Shown piece by piece: positions 35,586 through 47,695 of a stretch of DNA of 64,000 nt. Positions within the stretch are counted from its first letter, which is position 1. Each line of letters opens with the position of its first letter. The stretch covers positions 1 to 64,000 of the forward strand of contig JACEEZ010018477.1 in assembly GCA_016584305.1 (NCBI GenBank). The letters are read 5' to 3'. This DNA comes from Chionoecetes opilio (lineage: Eukaryota > Arthropoda > Malacostraca > Decapoda > Majidae). The position numbers were made by a program, and so were the translations under genes. Under the pieces are notes generated by a model. The model was not told the origin of the DNA, made no database searches, and was given only the letters and a program-made list of their open reading frames with translations.

Positions 35586-38500
35586 TCTAAACCCACCAAC
35601 CGGAAACCCTTGGAGTAACGCCAGGGGCCTGCGAAAACCCACCACCTGGAACCTGGAGTAAAGCCAGGCCCTGCTAAACCCATCACCTGAAAAACCCTGG
35701 GGTAGGTAAAAGGCCAGGGCCTGCTAACACACCACTGAAAATGGGAGTAAGCCAGCCATGCTAAACCCATTCACCTGGAAAAACCTGGAGTAAAGCAAGG
35801 CCCTGCTAACCCAAACACCGGAAAACCCTGGAGTAGGCCAGGCCCGCTAACCCACCACCTGGAAACCGGGGAAGTAAGCCAGGCCCTGCTAACCCACCAC
35901 CGGGAAACCCTGGAGTAAGCCAGGGCCCTGCTAAACCCACACCTGGGTAAACCTGGTGAGATAAGGCCAGGCCCTGCTAAACCCCACCCACCTGGAACCT
36001 GGATAAAGCCAGGGCCCTGCTACCACCACTGGAACCCTGGAGAAAGCCAGGGCCCTGCGAACCCCCAACACCTTGGAACCCCCTGGAGTAAGGCCAGGGC
36101 CCCTGCTAAAACCCCACCACCTGGAAAAATCCTGGGAGGTAAAGCCAGGCCCCTGCTAAAACCCACCACCTGGAACCCCTGGAGTAAAAGCCAGGCCCCG
36201 CTAAACCCCCCTGGGAAAACCTGGAGTAAGGCCCCAGGGGCCCTGCTAAAAAAACCACACCTGGAAAAAAACCCGGAGTAAGCCAGCACTTGCTGAAAAC
36301 CCACAACCTGGAACCATGGAGTAAGGGCCAGGCCCTGCTAAACCAATTCACCGGGAACCCCTGGGAGTAAAGGCCAGGCCCTGCTAACCCACCACTGAAA
36401 AAAAACCTGGGAGAGCCAGGCCCTGCTAACCCAACACCTGGAACCCTGGAGGTAGTAAAAGCCAGGGCCCTGCTAAACCCACAACCACCTGGAAAAACCC
36501 CTGGAGTAATCCAGGCCCTGCTAACCCACCCCTGGAACCCTGAGTAAGCCAGGCCTAGCCTAAAACCACCAACCTGGAAAACCGTGGAGTAACGCCAGGG
36601 CCCCTGCTAAAAAACACACCACCCTGGAACCCTGGAGTAAAAAAGCCAGGCCCTGCTAAACCCACCATCCTGGAAAAAAACAACCCTGGAGTAAGCAGGC
36701 CCGCTAACCCCACCACCTGGAACCTGAGTAAGCCAGGCCCTGCTAACCACCACCCGGGGAACCCTGGACGAGTTAGCCCAGGGCCATGCTAACCACACCT
36801 GGAAAAACAAAACCTGTGGAGTAAGGGCCAGGCCCTGATAAACCCACCACCGGGAACCCTGGAGTTAGGCCAGGGCCCTGGCTAAAACCCATCACTGGAA
36901 AACCTGGAGTAAGCCAGGGCCCTGCTAAACCACACTGGGAAAACAACCTGGAAAGTAAAGCCAGGCCCCTGCTAAAACCCACCCACCTGGAAACCCTGGA
37001 GTAAGCCAGGGCCGCTGCTAACCACAACCTTGGAAACCCTGGAGTAAGCCAGGGCACGGCTAACCACCACTGGAAAACCCCCTTGGAGTAAGCAGCCCTG
37101 CTAAAACACCCAAACCTGGAAAAACCCTGGAGTAAGCAAGGCCCTGCTAAGCCAACCACCTGGAAACCTTTGGAGTTAAGGCCTAGGCCCTTGCTTCAAC
37201 CCACCACTGGAAACCTGGAGTAAAGCCAGGCCTGCTAACCCACATCCTGGAACCCCGGAAGTAAGCCAGGCCTGCTAACCCCACCCACCTGGGACCCGGA
37301 GTAAGCCAGGCCCTGCTAACCACCACTGGAAACCCCTGGAGTTACGCAGGGCCGTGCAACCCACCACCTGGAAACCCTGGGGAGTAAGGGCCAAGGGCCT
37401 GTTTAAAACCCACCACCGGGAAACCCTGGGAGTAAGGGGCCAGGGCCCTGCTAACCAACCACCGGGAAAACCCTGGAGTTAAAGGGGGCCAGGCCCTGCT
37501 AACCCATTCACCTGGAAAAATAACTTGGGAGTAAGGCCCAGACCCTTGCTAACCCACCAAACCTGGGAACCCCCTGGGGGTAAGCAGGCCCTGCTAACCA
37601 CCCACCTGGAAACTGGGAGTAAGCCCCGGCCTGCTAAAAAAACCCACAACCTGGAAACCTGGAGTTAAGCCAGTCCTGCTAAAACCCACCACTGGAAAAA
37701 AAAAAAAACCCCTGGAGTAAAACCAGGCCCTGCTAAACCCACCAACTGGAACCTGGAGTTAAGCCAGGGCCTTGCTTAAACCACCACCTGGAAACCCCTG
37801 GCGAGTACAAGCAAGGGGCCCCTGCTAACCCACACCTGGAACCCTGGAGTAAGGCCAGGCCCCTGGCTAACCCACCAAACCTGGGAACCCCGGAGTAAAA
37901 AGCCAGGCCTGATTATCCCCACCACCTGGAAACCCCCTGGGAGTAAAGCCAGGCCCTGCGAAATCCCACCACCTGTGAAACAAACCCTGGAGGTAAAGCC
38001 CAGGGCCCTGCTAACCCAATCACCTGGAAACCCGCTGGAGTAGCCAGGCCATAACCCAACACCTGGAACCCCTGGAGTAAGCAGGCCTGCTAAGCACCAC
38101 CGGGAAACCCCTGGAGTAAGCCAAGGCCTGCTAAACCCACCACCTCGAAACCCTTGGAGTAAGCCAGGCATGCTTAACCACCACCGGGGAACCCTGGAGG
38201 TAAAGCCAGGCCATGCTAACCCCACCACCTGGAAAACCCCTGGAGTAAGGGCCAAGGGCCCGCTAACCACCACCTAGGAAACCTGGAGTAAGCCAGGCCC
38301 TGCTAACCCACCAACCCTGGAACCCTGGAGTAATCAGGCCTGCAAACCCACCACCTGGGAAAAACCCTGGGAGTAAAGCCAGGGGCCTGCTAAACCCACC
38401 ACGGAACCTTGGAGTAAGCCAGGCCCCTGCAACCCACAACCTGGAAAAACCCTGAAGTAAAGGCAGGCCTGCTTAAACCACCACCTGGAACCCCTGGAGT

Positions 38501-40272
38501 AAGCAGGCTGCTAAAACCGACCACCTGGAACCTGAGTAAGCCAGCCCTGCTAAAAACACCCACCACCTGGAACCCCCTGGAGTAAGCCCAAGGGCCCTTG
38601 ATAAACCCAAACCACCTGGAAACCCCTGGAGTAAGCCAGGCCCTGCTTATCCACCACCTGGAACCCCTGGGGGAGTAAGGCCAGGCACTTTGCTAAAACC
38701 CACCAACCTGGAAACCATGGAGTAAGCCAGGCCCCTGCTAAACCCATCCACTGGAAACACACCTGGAGTAAAGCCAGGGCCCTGCTAACCAACCACGGAA
38801 CCCCCGGGGGTTAAACCCCAGCCCTATAAACCCACCAACCGGGGACCCCTGGAGTAAAGCCAGGCCCTGCTAAACCCCACCACCTCGAACCCCTGGAGTT
38901 AAGCCAGGCCCTGCTTAACCCACCAACCGGGAAACCCATGGAGTAAAGCCAGGGCCCGCTAACCCACCCACCTGGGAACCCTGGGGGAGTAAAGCCAGGC
39001 CTGCTAAAACCCACCACCTGGGAAACACCCTGGAGTAAAGCAAGGCCCTGCTAAACCCACCACCCTGGAAAAACCCTGGGAGTAAGCCAGGCTGCTAAAC
39101 CCATCACCTGGGAACCCTGGAGTTAAGGCCAGGGCCTTGCTAACCCACACGGAAAACCTTGGAGTTAAAGCCAGGCCCTTGCTAACCACTCACCTGGAAA
39201 AAACACCTGGAGTAAGGGCAGGCCCTGCTAAAACCCAACCACCTGGGAAAACCTGGAGTAAGCCAGGCCCTGATAACCCCCAACCCTGGAACCCTGGAAG
39301 TTTAAGCCAGGCCTGCTAAACCAATCACTGGAAACCATGGGAGGTAAAGCCAGGCTTGCTAACCCAACACCTGGAAAAACCCTGGAGTAAAAAACCAGCC
39401 CTGCTAAACCCAATCACCTGGGAACCCTGAAGTAAGCCAGGCACCCTGCTAAACCCAAACACCTGGAAAACCATGGAGTAAGCCAGGGCCTGCTACCCCA
39501 CCCACCTGGGAAAACATGGAGTAAGCCAGGCCCGGCTTAACCCACCACTGGAAAACCACCTCGGAGTAAGCAAGGCACTGCGAAAAACCCATCACATGGG
39601 AACCCTGGAGTAAGCAGGGGGCCTGCTAAACCCACAACTGGAACCATGGAGTAAGCCAGGCCCGCTAACCACTACCTGGGAAACCCGGAGTAAGGACAGG
39701 CCCTGTAAACCCCACCACACTGGAACCCTGGAGTAAGCCAGGCCCTGCTATCCCACCAATCCTGGAACCCTGGGGATGTAAGCAGGCCCCTGCTAACCCA
39801 CCCATCCTGGAAAAAAAAAACCCTGGAGTAAGGCCAGGCCTGACTAAAACCCCAACCACCCTGGGAACCTGGGTAAGCAGGCCCTGCTAACCCACCACCT
39901 GGAACCCTGAGTAAGCCAGGGGCCCTTGCTACAACCACCAACCTGGAAACCCTGGAGTAAGCCAGGGCCCTGCTAACCCACCACCTGGAACCCTGGAGTA
40001 AAGGCCGGGCCCTGCTAACCCACACCTGGAAACCGGAGTAAAGCCAGGGGGCCCGCTAAAAACCCACCACTGGAAAACCCTGGGGAGAAAAGCCAGGGCC
40101 TGGCTAACCCAATCAACCTGGAAAACCCGGAGTAAAGCAGGCCCGGCTAACCCCAATCACCTGGAAAACCCCTGGAGTAAGCCAGGCCCGTGCTAACCCA
40201 CCACCTGGGAAACCATGGAGTAAGCCAGGCCCGCTAACCCACACTGGAACTGGAGTAAGCCAGGCCCTGCTA
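35586..40272. repeat. 41-bp minisatellite array, about 4.7 kb
   Basis: The unit is close to GGCCCTGCTAACCCACCACC then TGGAACCCTGGAGTAAGCCA. There are over 100 copies with pervasive one-base doubling. Each unit contains CCTGGAGTAAGCCAGG, an imperfect inverted repeat. Minus-strand open frames rich in Gly, Pro, Trp and Phe come from the repeat. Confidence 0.95.
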
Positions 40273-40735
40273 CCAAACACTACTTCATTATTGGACCCAC
40301 CACATTTGTTTTGAAAACACATTTTAATTTTTTATTTTAAGCTTTGATGTGTGAGGATAATAGAGCTCTTGTTTTCGGCAGAAAATTTAAATATGTTTTC
40401 CTATTACGCCTCAATTTCTTGCCCTTTAGTTATAAAATAAGTAAGTTCAGCCAGTAATGGTTGGGTTAGTTTACTTTTAAGGTTACAGTACGGTCAGGGC
40501 AGGTATGCAGAAAAAAACAGAGGTAAGAGGCGGATAGATAAATATATATATTGGGTTACTGTAATATCAAGATAAAAAATGGAAAACTGTCGTGGAAAAT
40601 AGGAACACTCGTTGGGGGACGTGAGAAGTTTGGAAAACTCTCGGCGATCCGGGGGGAACGAGAGATCCGGGAGAGGGGAGTCCCTAAAAAACCCCCACCC
40701 ACGTTGCCTCCTCCATGCCCTGGCCTTGAAAGTTC
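40273..40735. other. Unique AT-rich spacer
   Basis: Nothing recognisable except a short TA run at 40541-40550. Confidence 0.4.
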
Positions 40736-40738
40736 CCA

Positions 40739-40955
40739 TCCTACACTTGCAACACCAAAACAACCAACTTCACTAACAGGCAGCAGCAGCGGCGGCACAG
40801 GGCAGACAACCCGGCCAGGCTACACCACCAGCACTGCTCCTCCATCTGGTGCCTTGACTTTAGTCCACTCCTACACTTGCAACACCAAAACACACAGTCA
40901 CGCCGTTTAACAGCAGCAGCAGCGGCGGCACAGGGCAGACCACCCGGCAAGGCCT
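40739..40955. repeat. 130-bp direct duplication
   Basis: TCCTACACTTGCAACACCAA starts at 40739 and 40869, and CAGCAGCAGCGGCGGCACAG follows in each. The second copy ends with GGGCAGACCACCCGGC. Two copies are visible. Confidence 0.85.
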
Positions 40956-41152
40956 AACAGCGCACTCAGTGCTACAAGGGGAGGAACAAGCTTTGAGTCT
41001 TCTTTGGTGGAAGGGGGAGGAGGCCCCGGGCGGTTGTCGGTTGGATTCTGTTTTTGCTCCTCACGCCTGCCGGGAGAAAAGCAAACAATAAGGGGAGGCT
41101 TACATTAGAGGTCCCCCATTCCCCCCACGCCATTAAAAAAGATGGGGGGGCC

Positions 41153-41456
41153 TACGCTATTTGCTGCGCGTGGCCTCGGGTGTCATCTCCGTGGCATGGC
41201 CTTTGAGCCTGTGTTTCCTTTTTTCGGTGGGTGTGGACAACCCGCACCCCCCGGGGACAAACAGGGCTAGTGTGACAACCGGGTCCCCCAGTTTTACCCT
41301 TTCCCAGGGTTTTCCCAGGTGGCCCCATTTATCCACCATCCCTGAAAAGGAGGGATGAAAGCTGGGGGGCTGCACGGCGAATGCCGCTGGCCGGGATTCA
41401 AAAAAACACCAGGGACTCACGATTCCTAGCTCGGCTGCGAACACTACACCACGGAG
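41153..41456 (-). mobile_element. tRNA-derived SINE, minus strand
   Basis: Read in reverse from 41456, it begins CTCCGTGGTGTAGTGTTCGC (A box) with a B-box-like GAATCCCGGCC about 50 bases on. A body follows and ends near ACGGAGATGACACCCGAGGC and CACGCGCAGCAAATAG. The order of boxes and the long non-tRNA body fit a SINE. The B box is interrupted by a T run, probably a sequencing error. Confidence 0.65.
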
Positions 41457-41459
41457 GGG

Positions 41460-41935
41460 AGTGTGGGGGTTAAAATGGACGAGGACCTGCGCGGTCATCT
41501 TTGAGGACACAACGACTAGGTTTTTCCTTTGCAAAAAATAGGTTATTTCAAGGAAAATTTTTTTTCCGGGAAACCCCCATTAAAAAAAAAACATTTCCCC
41601 CACCATATCCTAAGGTCACCTTTTCCCATTGAAAAAAATTTTCTCCATCAGAAAAAACACTAAAATTTGGGCCAGGAAAAAATTTATTTTAGTATTCGGG
41701 AAACCAGGGAAGGGGACAGATTGTACAAAAAAAAGGGTGTGCTCCTTCCCCGCTTTTCCCAGCCGCCGGTGGCCCGGGGCCTTGTTAGAATCAGGGGGAA
41801 AAAGGGGAAAAACCAAAAAAATTTAAAGGGAACGAAACTTTAATTTTTGGGTTAGTAACCTCTTCGTTTAGTACGCTTCTTTAGCTCCCCTTTTCCGGGA
41901 TAAAGGGGGGCTTCTCTCTCAAAGGTGTTTGCCGA
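41460..41935. other. Low-quality sequence with a copy of a dispersed block
   Basis: 41590-41720 resembles the arms of the foldback element at 45683-46500 (runs like GGGCCAGGAAAAAATTTATT). No gene is seen. Confidence 0.35.
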
Positions 41936-41940
41936 TGCCC

Positions 41941-42025
41941 CCCACCCCGGGAGGCGGGCCCAAAAAACCCCGGCTAACCCCCGGTAACCCATTCACTGCT
42001 GGGGGGAAAAGGGGCTGGGTTTTTA
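41941..42025 (-). mobile_element. SINE body fragment
   Basis: TAACCCATTCACTGCTGG and the surrounding GGGAGGCGGGCCC match, in reverse, the body of the SINE at 32560-32790. There is no tRNA head. Confidence 0.6.
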
Positions 42026-42049
42026 GGAAAAGTGCACACCACATCCCCG

Positions 42050-43235
42050 CAGGTGCTGTCTCCCAAAGCCATGCGGGGGTGCTGTCTGCCGGAGCCATGC
42101 TTTGGTGCTGTCTCCCGGGGAGCCGGGCATGGTGCTGCCCGGGGGGGGAGCCATGCGTGGTCCCTTTTCTGGGACCATGCGTTTTTTGGTGTCTGGGGAC
42201 CCATGCGTGGGGGGTGTCCCCGGGGACCCCCATGCGTGGGTGGGGGTCGGCCGGGGGAAATTCGGGTTTCCCCTTTTCTGCCGGAGCCAGGGGGGTTTGG
42301 CTGTCCCCGGAAAGCCTGCGGGGTCTGCCCGGGCCGGAGCCCATTGGGGGCTGTCTGGGGACCCAAAATGCTGTGTGCTGTCTGCCGGAGCCAGGCTTTT
42401 GGTGCTGTTGCCGGAGCCGCTGGTGCTGTCTCCCCGGGGGCCAATTCCGTGGTGCGTCTGCCGGAGCCATGCGGTGGGTTGGCTGTCTCCCGGGCCCATG
42501 CGTGGTGGGTCTGCCGGAGCCATGCGGGGTTTCGGGCCCTCCCCGGAGCCTGCGGGGTGCTGTTTTCCCCCGGACCCAATGCGGGGTGGGGTCTGTCGGA
42601 GCCATGCGTGGGCTGTTGCCAGGGAGCCATGCGGGGGGCTGTCTGCCAGAGCCATGCGGGGTTTGGCGCCCTGCCAGGGGGAACCAGCGTGGTGTTGCCC
42701 GCCAGGGACCCAAGGCTTGGTCCCTGTCGCCAGGGAAAGCCTTGCGTGGTGCGGGCTGAAAAGGAGCCATGCGGGTGCTGTCTCCCAGGGAAAGCCATGC
42801 GGGGTGCGTTGCCAAAACCCGGCGGGGGTCCCTTTTGGGCCACGGGCCATGCGTTTTGCTGCCCGGGGCCGGAGCCATGCGGGGGTGGGGTTTCCGGAGC
42901 CATCCCGGGGTGCTGTTGCCAGGGACCCTGCGTGGTCCCGTCTGCCACGGAGCCTTCGGGGTTTGCGTCTCCACGGGGGGCCATGCGGGGTTTGCTGCCC
43001 TTCCAGGGAGCCATGCGTGGTCCCGGGTCTCCCGAGTCATGCATGGTGCTGTCTCCCGGAGCCCATTTTTTGGTGCTGTCTGCCGGGAATGGTGGGCGGG
43101 GCCCTCCCGGGGCCCCTTGCGGGGGTGCTGTCTCCCGGGAAAATGCTTGGTGCGGGTTCTCCCGGACCCTGCGGGGGTGCTGTCTGCCGGAGCCATGCGT
43201 GGTGCTGTCGCCGGAGCCAGCGTGGTGGTCGGGCA
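42050..43235. repeat. 25-bp minisatellite array, about 1.2 kb
   Basis: The unit is CATGCGTGGTGCTGTCTGCC followed by GGAGC, in about 45 noisy copies. It yields long open frames on both strands (up to about 500 codons) that are artefacts of the repeat. Confidence 0.93.
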
Positions 43236-44605
43236 CGAAAACCCCCGATCGGGGAGGGCCCCCCCTCCCCACTCTGGCCCCTTTACCAAAAAACAAAATC
43301 CCCCAACACCTGGGTTTTTGTTCTTTGGACCTAATTTTTTTGAATTTCCCCTTTTCGTTCTTGAGTCAGAAAACATCATATTACTAATTTTATGAGGTTT
43401 TCTATGTAATTTAAATTTTTTAAAAAACCCTTTAAAACAGGCATTTGCCTTGTGAGCAGCAACTCTGAGGGTCACAATCTCCTCTTTAGATCCCAGCCAA
43501 AACAGCGAGGACAGATTTTAAAGTTTCAACCAGGCTAAAGGCCCTTTTGGGTTTTCCGCCCAGGTGGGGGTCCACTGCACCTGGGGGCAGAAATGAAAAC
43601 CTTTTTGAGTATTGGGGCGGCAGAGAGTGCCCATTTTATCTTTAATAAGGCAAAGGTTTTTGGTTTTGGGCGGCCCCAGTATTTATTTGAGGGGGGAGAA
43701 AAGGGTGATCGGGGACAGGGCACAAAACATTGGGGCTAACACGTGCAGTCCCCCCCCCTCCAAAAATCTATCTGTTCCGCGCCCCCCAAAGACCCGCCAG
43801 CGTCACCCCCTCCTAACAAAAACCATTACCCCTTTCCCTCCCAACACTATCCCTAAATAAACCCCCAAAAAGGGATCCCCAAAGCTATTTTTACCTCAAA
43901 ATGTACCCGGGCCCACAGCCAGGGGGGATCACCATTTAAACCCGCCAAAAAAAAGCCCGGGGGTTTTGACCCCCGTGGGGGTTTTGGGGGGAGGGCGATT
44001 AGGCCAGGGCCAAAGGCCCCGCGCCCGCAAGGGCCCCCCCCCCAGAAAAAAAAGTATTTTTTTAAATAAAAATCTGAAGCGGGACCTTTCTTTTTTTGTT
44101 TGAACACGGGTTTCCCTTTTGCATGTACCATAATAGGGCCAAATTAGTCCCAAACAAAGGAAAAATAGGGGTGGAAAAAGTTTAAATTTAACAAAATATA
44201 AAAACTAAACCCACTTTTTTTTGGTAAAATTCTAGGGGTCCTTTCCCCCCCTTTTTAAAGGGTTTTTTTTCCCTCCGGGCCCTTCACAAACCCCTTTCAG
44301 AGCCTCAAAAAGCGTAAAAATTTAAAGGGGGGCAAAATTTTAAAAAAAAAAAAAATTACTAACAAAAAACCTCAAATAAAAACAAACCTAAACCAACCTG
44401 GTAAAATTGTAGTCTCAAAACACACAAAGGGAAAAACTTTTAAAACAAGGGCTCCACGCAAAAGCGCCCCCAAAATTTTGGGTTTCAAAGTGTTAAAACT
44501 TCCGGGCCCTTTAAACCCACTTTCTGTTTAGATTTTAATGAGTGCCAAATCCTTATTTTGCCCAGGGCCGATTTTAAAATTTTTCAGGTTTTTGAAAAAA
44601 ACTAA
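43236..44605. other. Low-quality sequence, no gene recognised
   Basis: Long homopolymers are frequent. A small hairpin CCAGGTGGGGGTCCACTGCACCTGG is at about 43560-43584. The remainder gives only short frames. Confidence 0.4.
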
Positions 44606-44611
44606 GTCCAT

Positions 44612-44980
44612 AGGGTTAGGTTAGGTTAGGTCGGTTGGGGCCAAGCAGGTTGGGTTGGGGTTAGTGCACAACACGGGGGGGCCGAGGAGGTACTGGGTTT
44701 TAGGTCTGTGGGTTTTTGTCATTTTTGGGAAAAAGGGCTCCACCCCTATTTTCCTTTTTCTTCCTAGCCACAACCCTTGGGGGGACATGGGGGAAAACCG
44801 GGGTTTTTTGGGGTGGGGAAGCACAAAAAAAGGTTTACGGTCACTTTTGTTTTTTTCCCCGTGGACGGGCGGGTTTGCGGGGGCGGGGAAAGCGAGAACT
44901 TCGGGGCGCCCGACCCAAGTGGTCACAAAACTTTCGGCTGCGGGCGCCCCCCACCCAGTGCTGGGCCAGATCCACATCAA
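44612..44980. repeat. TTAGG tract plus fragment of TIR family T
   Basis: GGGTTAGGTTAGGTTAGGTC (about 44616-44635) is followed at 44740-44830 by a block resembling the end of the TIR family seen complete at 62781-63316 (GGGGGACATGGGGGAAAACC then GGGTGGGGAAGC). Confidence 0.5.
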
Positions 44981-45094
44981 AACAAAGGGCGAAAACGGCG
45001 CTCTTTAATCCCAAAATATACCGTAAAACACCGAAATACATGACAAACACTAATAAGGTATAAAGAGCCCAAAAATACAGTCCCTTTATTTTTT

Positions 45095-45275
45095 TTAAAC
45101 GGGTTTGGGGTGTTTTCGGGGGATTTTGGTATTTTTGGGTTTGAAATTATCGGTAAAATTAGGGGTTTTTGGGGAATATTTGGAGTATTAGGTGTTTAAT
45201 CGGTTTTTTTTTGGTGTTTTGGATATTTTTGGTAGGTTTTTAGGTGTTTTTTTCGGTATTTTTTGGGTTTTAAGA
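45095..45275. repeat. T/G-rich low-complexity repeat
   Basis: GGTATTTTTGGGTTT and TTTTTGGTGTTTTGG variants recur every 15-20 bp. Confidence 0.7.
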
Positions 45276-45682
45276 AAACATCCACGCGAAAAATCAGGGC
45301 CCCACACCTGGGGTGTGCCGTGAGTAAACACCGCCGGGTTTTAGGAACTGCCCCGAGGGGAAATTATCCCCGAAAACACCAATTTTGAACCCCGCCGACG
45401 TGGAAATTTTTCCCTTTGCCGGGGCATGGCACCTAACTTCCCCCAAAAAAATAGCTTGTAGTTTTTTCTCCCAAATGCAGAAACAGGGGTAAAACTTGTT
45501 TAAAATATATTTGGGTCCGAATTTCAAAATTGGAACACTTGACGACGGCGGGGGGAAAATTTCCCAAATCGGCGGGGGTCCCCTGGAACTGCCCGCCGCC
45601 AGCGGGGGGCTTCCAATTTTTTGATATTCCCGGCCCCCAATTTTAACCCCTTTTTAATGGGCCCTTGGGTAATAAGGACGAG

Positions 45683-46500
45683 GTTTCGCGGTCTTTTTCA
45701 GAGACACGAAAAAATTTTTTCCTGCCCCAAAATGTGCTTTTTCAAATGGAGAAAATTTTTTTTTTGGGAAAACCCAATAGTTTTTATACAAAAAAAAAAT
45801 TTTCCCCGAATTTTATGGTCGCCTTTTTCCTTTAAAAAACCACTGAATTTCTAAAAAAAAAAAACAAAACTTTACCAAGAAAAATTTGTCGGGGTTTCTC
45901 AGAAACCCGGGAAGTGATTGAATAAAAATTTTACAAAACCTGCCCTTTAACCAACCATAGGTTTTAAGAATTACCAACCCCTTAAACCCAACTAAGTATC
46001 CCTAACCCCCCCTTGGGTTAAGGTTAGGGGGTTCTTTTTAAAAACAAAAGGGTTTTTGGTTTTAGGTATATTTTGGGGTTTTAAAGGGTTAGGTTAGGTA
46101 TACTTTGGGTTGGGTTTAGGTTGGGTTTTCTTTAAAAAACCTAAAAGGTTTTGGGTTTAGGTATTTTTTTTGGTTTAAAGGTTTAGGTTAGGTTTCAAAA
46201 AAACCAAAAGGGTTTTGGGTTTAAGGTTGGTTGGTAGGGTTTTTATTAAATCATTCCCTGTTATCGGGGCCCCTTCCACTTTTTTTCCCCCGGTAAAGTT
46301 TTAGTGTTTTTTCTGATGGGATTCGTGTTTTTAAAATTGGAAAATGGCGCCCCCATAAATTTTGGTGTTTATTTTTTTTTTATATGAAAACATTTTTTCC
46401 CGGAAAAAAACTTTTCCTTTTCGAAAAAGCACCTATTTTGGGGCGGGAAAAAATTTTGTCGGTGTTTACTGAAAAGACCGCGCATTTTCCCTTTCCATTT
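45683..46500. mobile_element. Foldback element with TTAGG-like loop
   Basis: The left arm (about 45683-45940) and right arm (about 46225-46500) are inverted copies. CGCGGTCTTTTTCAGAGACA, CCTGCCCCAAAATGTGCTTT and CAAAACTTTACC on the left pair with CGCGGTCTTTTCAGTAAACA, CCCGCCCCAAAATAGGTGCT and TAAAACTTTACC read in reverse on the right. The loop (45950-46220) has GGTTAGGTTAGGTATACTTT and related (TTAGG)-like motifs. It is non-coding. Confidence 0.7.
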
Positions 46501-46709
46501 TCCCTGGGTTTTTTCCCGTATTTCTGATTCAGGGATAAAATGCCAGCAAAAAGCTTTCTTTTAAAGGTTAATAAGATCCCAAATGTCCTGGTTAGGTAAA
46601 ATTTCCACGTCGGGGAGAATTCTGGGTTGGGTTTTTCGGAAAAAAACACCATCGATGAGTTTCAAAACCCGCACCGCCTAGTTGTCCCTCCCCCTCACTA
46701 CTGCTGGTG

Positions 46710-46790
46710 CCACGCCTGTGATAGCACATAGGACATCCCCCGGGGTAATAGATTTCTCGGGGAAACTCGCACCTTAAAAACCCCAAAAAA
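46710..46790. repeat. Dispersed block shared with 10163-10245
   Basis: ACGCCTGTGATAGCACATAG here matches ACGCCTGTGATAGCCCCATA at about 10171. Similarity continues for about 60 bases in the same orientation. Confidence 0.65.
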
Positions 46791-47009
46791 ACGGGTTTTT
46801 TTTATACGGCATTACGGCTTTTTTTTATATTTAAGCAAAAAGGTCAAGCGAGTGTGTAGCTTTGATTTAGTGATCATTGTATAGTCCCTCATCGTTGATC
46901 ATCTCAGAAAAATGTAATTATCTAGGATTACTACGATGTATTATCCTTATTCTTGAATAAAGATACATAATTTTCTTAAATTAGCTTGCGGTAGATACTA
47001 TAGACCCTC

Positions 47010-47187
47010 AATCCTCTCTGCTGCCCAGACATAGTGAGGCTGGGTCGCCCACGGATAAACGATTCGCTCCGTCCACCGCTGAGCGTCGATGCTGGGCAGT
47101 TTTTCAGCCACTGGACGGCCATTGGACGCCCAGCCCACGCTAAACCGCCCAGTCCACAGGTAAAAATGGCTAGTGTGACCGCCCCTT
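47010..47187. other. Possible MITE terminus
   Basis: The right edge in reverse is TAAGGGGCGGTCACACTAGC, resembling PIF/Harbinger-like ends (TAA then a G-rich start). No partner end was found. Confidence 0.35.
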
Positions 47188-47272
47188 AAGGGAAATATGG
47201 CCCCGATAATGTCTATGAACTAGGGAAATATCCCTAGTTTATTGATTTTTTTGTGGGGGCCATATTTCCCTT
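47188..47272. repeat. Hairpin with a second palindrome at its centre
   Basis: AAGGGAAATATGGCCCC (47188-47204) pairs perfectly with GGGGCCATATTTCCCTT (47256-47272). Between them CTAGGGAAATATCCCTAG forms its own near-palindrome. Confidence 0.85.
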
Positions 47273-47274
47273 AT

Positions 47275-47345
47275 GTGTGCTCCCCCACCCAAAACCCTGT
47301 TTTCCCACCATGTCCCCAAGCTTGTTGGCCGTAAGAAGAAGATAG
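47275..47345 (-). repeat. Fragment of TIR family T
   Basis: In reverse it reads GGCCAACAAGCTTGGGGACA then GGGTGGGGGAGC, matching 61980-62025 and the left end of the complete copy at 62781-63316. Confidence 0.6.
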
Positions 47346-47604
47346 GGGGTGGAGCCCTTGTTCTTAAGATTTACCCACACTAATAAGGGCGTGAAAGGAC
47401 TCTAGAATTTTACCCCACATTTCCTTCAGGGCCCCGCCCACCATAACTCTGCCCCTGTTTGACAACACTAATAAATAACACTCAAGCTTCACGCCACCTG
47501 AAGGTTGCGGTCAGTAAAGCACAGAGGCGGAAGGCTAAGAAACCCCTGAACACCTAAATGACTACTGCAACTCCTTATGTGAAGATAAATCGAAAATACG
47601 GTAA

Positions 47605-47695
47605 TTAATGAAACCCAACCCAACCCAACCTAACCCAACCGAACCTAACCTAACCTAACCTAACCTTACAGGTTTTAAAGAAACCTAACCTAACC
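47605..47695. repeat. Interstitial (CCTAA)n tract
   Basis: CAACCCAACCCAACC changes to AACCTAACCTAACCTAACCT, the complement of the arthropod telomere motif TTAGG. It is only about 60-90 bp and lies between repeats, so it is not a chromosome end. Confidence 0.85.

Noticed and set aside
41919..43475. Overlapping open frames of 275-518 codons on both strands
   Set aside because: They are products of the 25-bp minisatellite at 42050-43235; several frames are open at once.
47605..47695. Chromosome end (telomere)
   Set aside because: The CCTAA tract is under 100 bp, degenerate, and flanked on both sides by other repeats.
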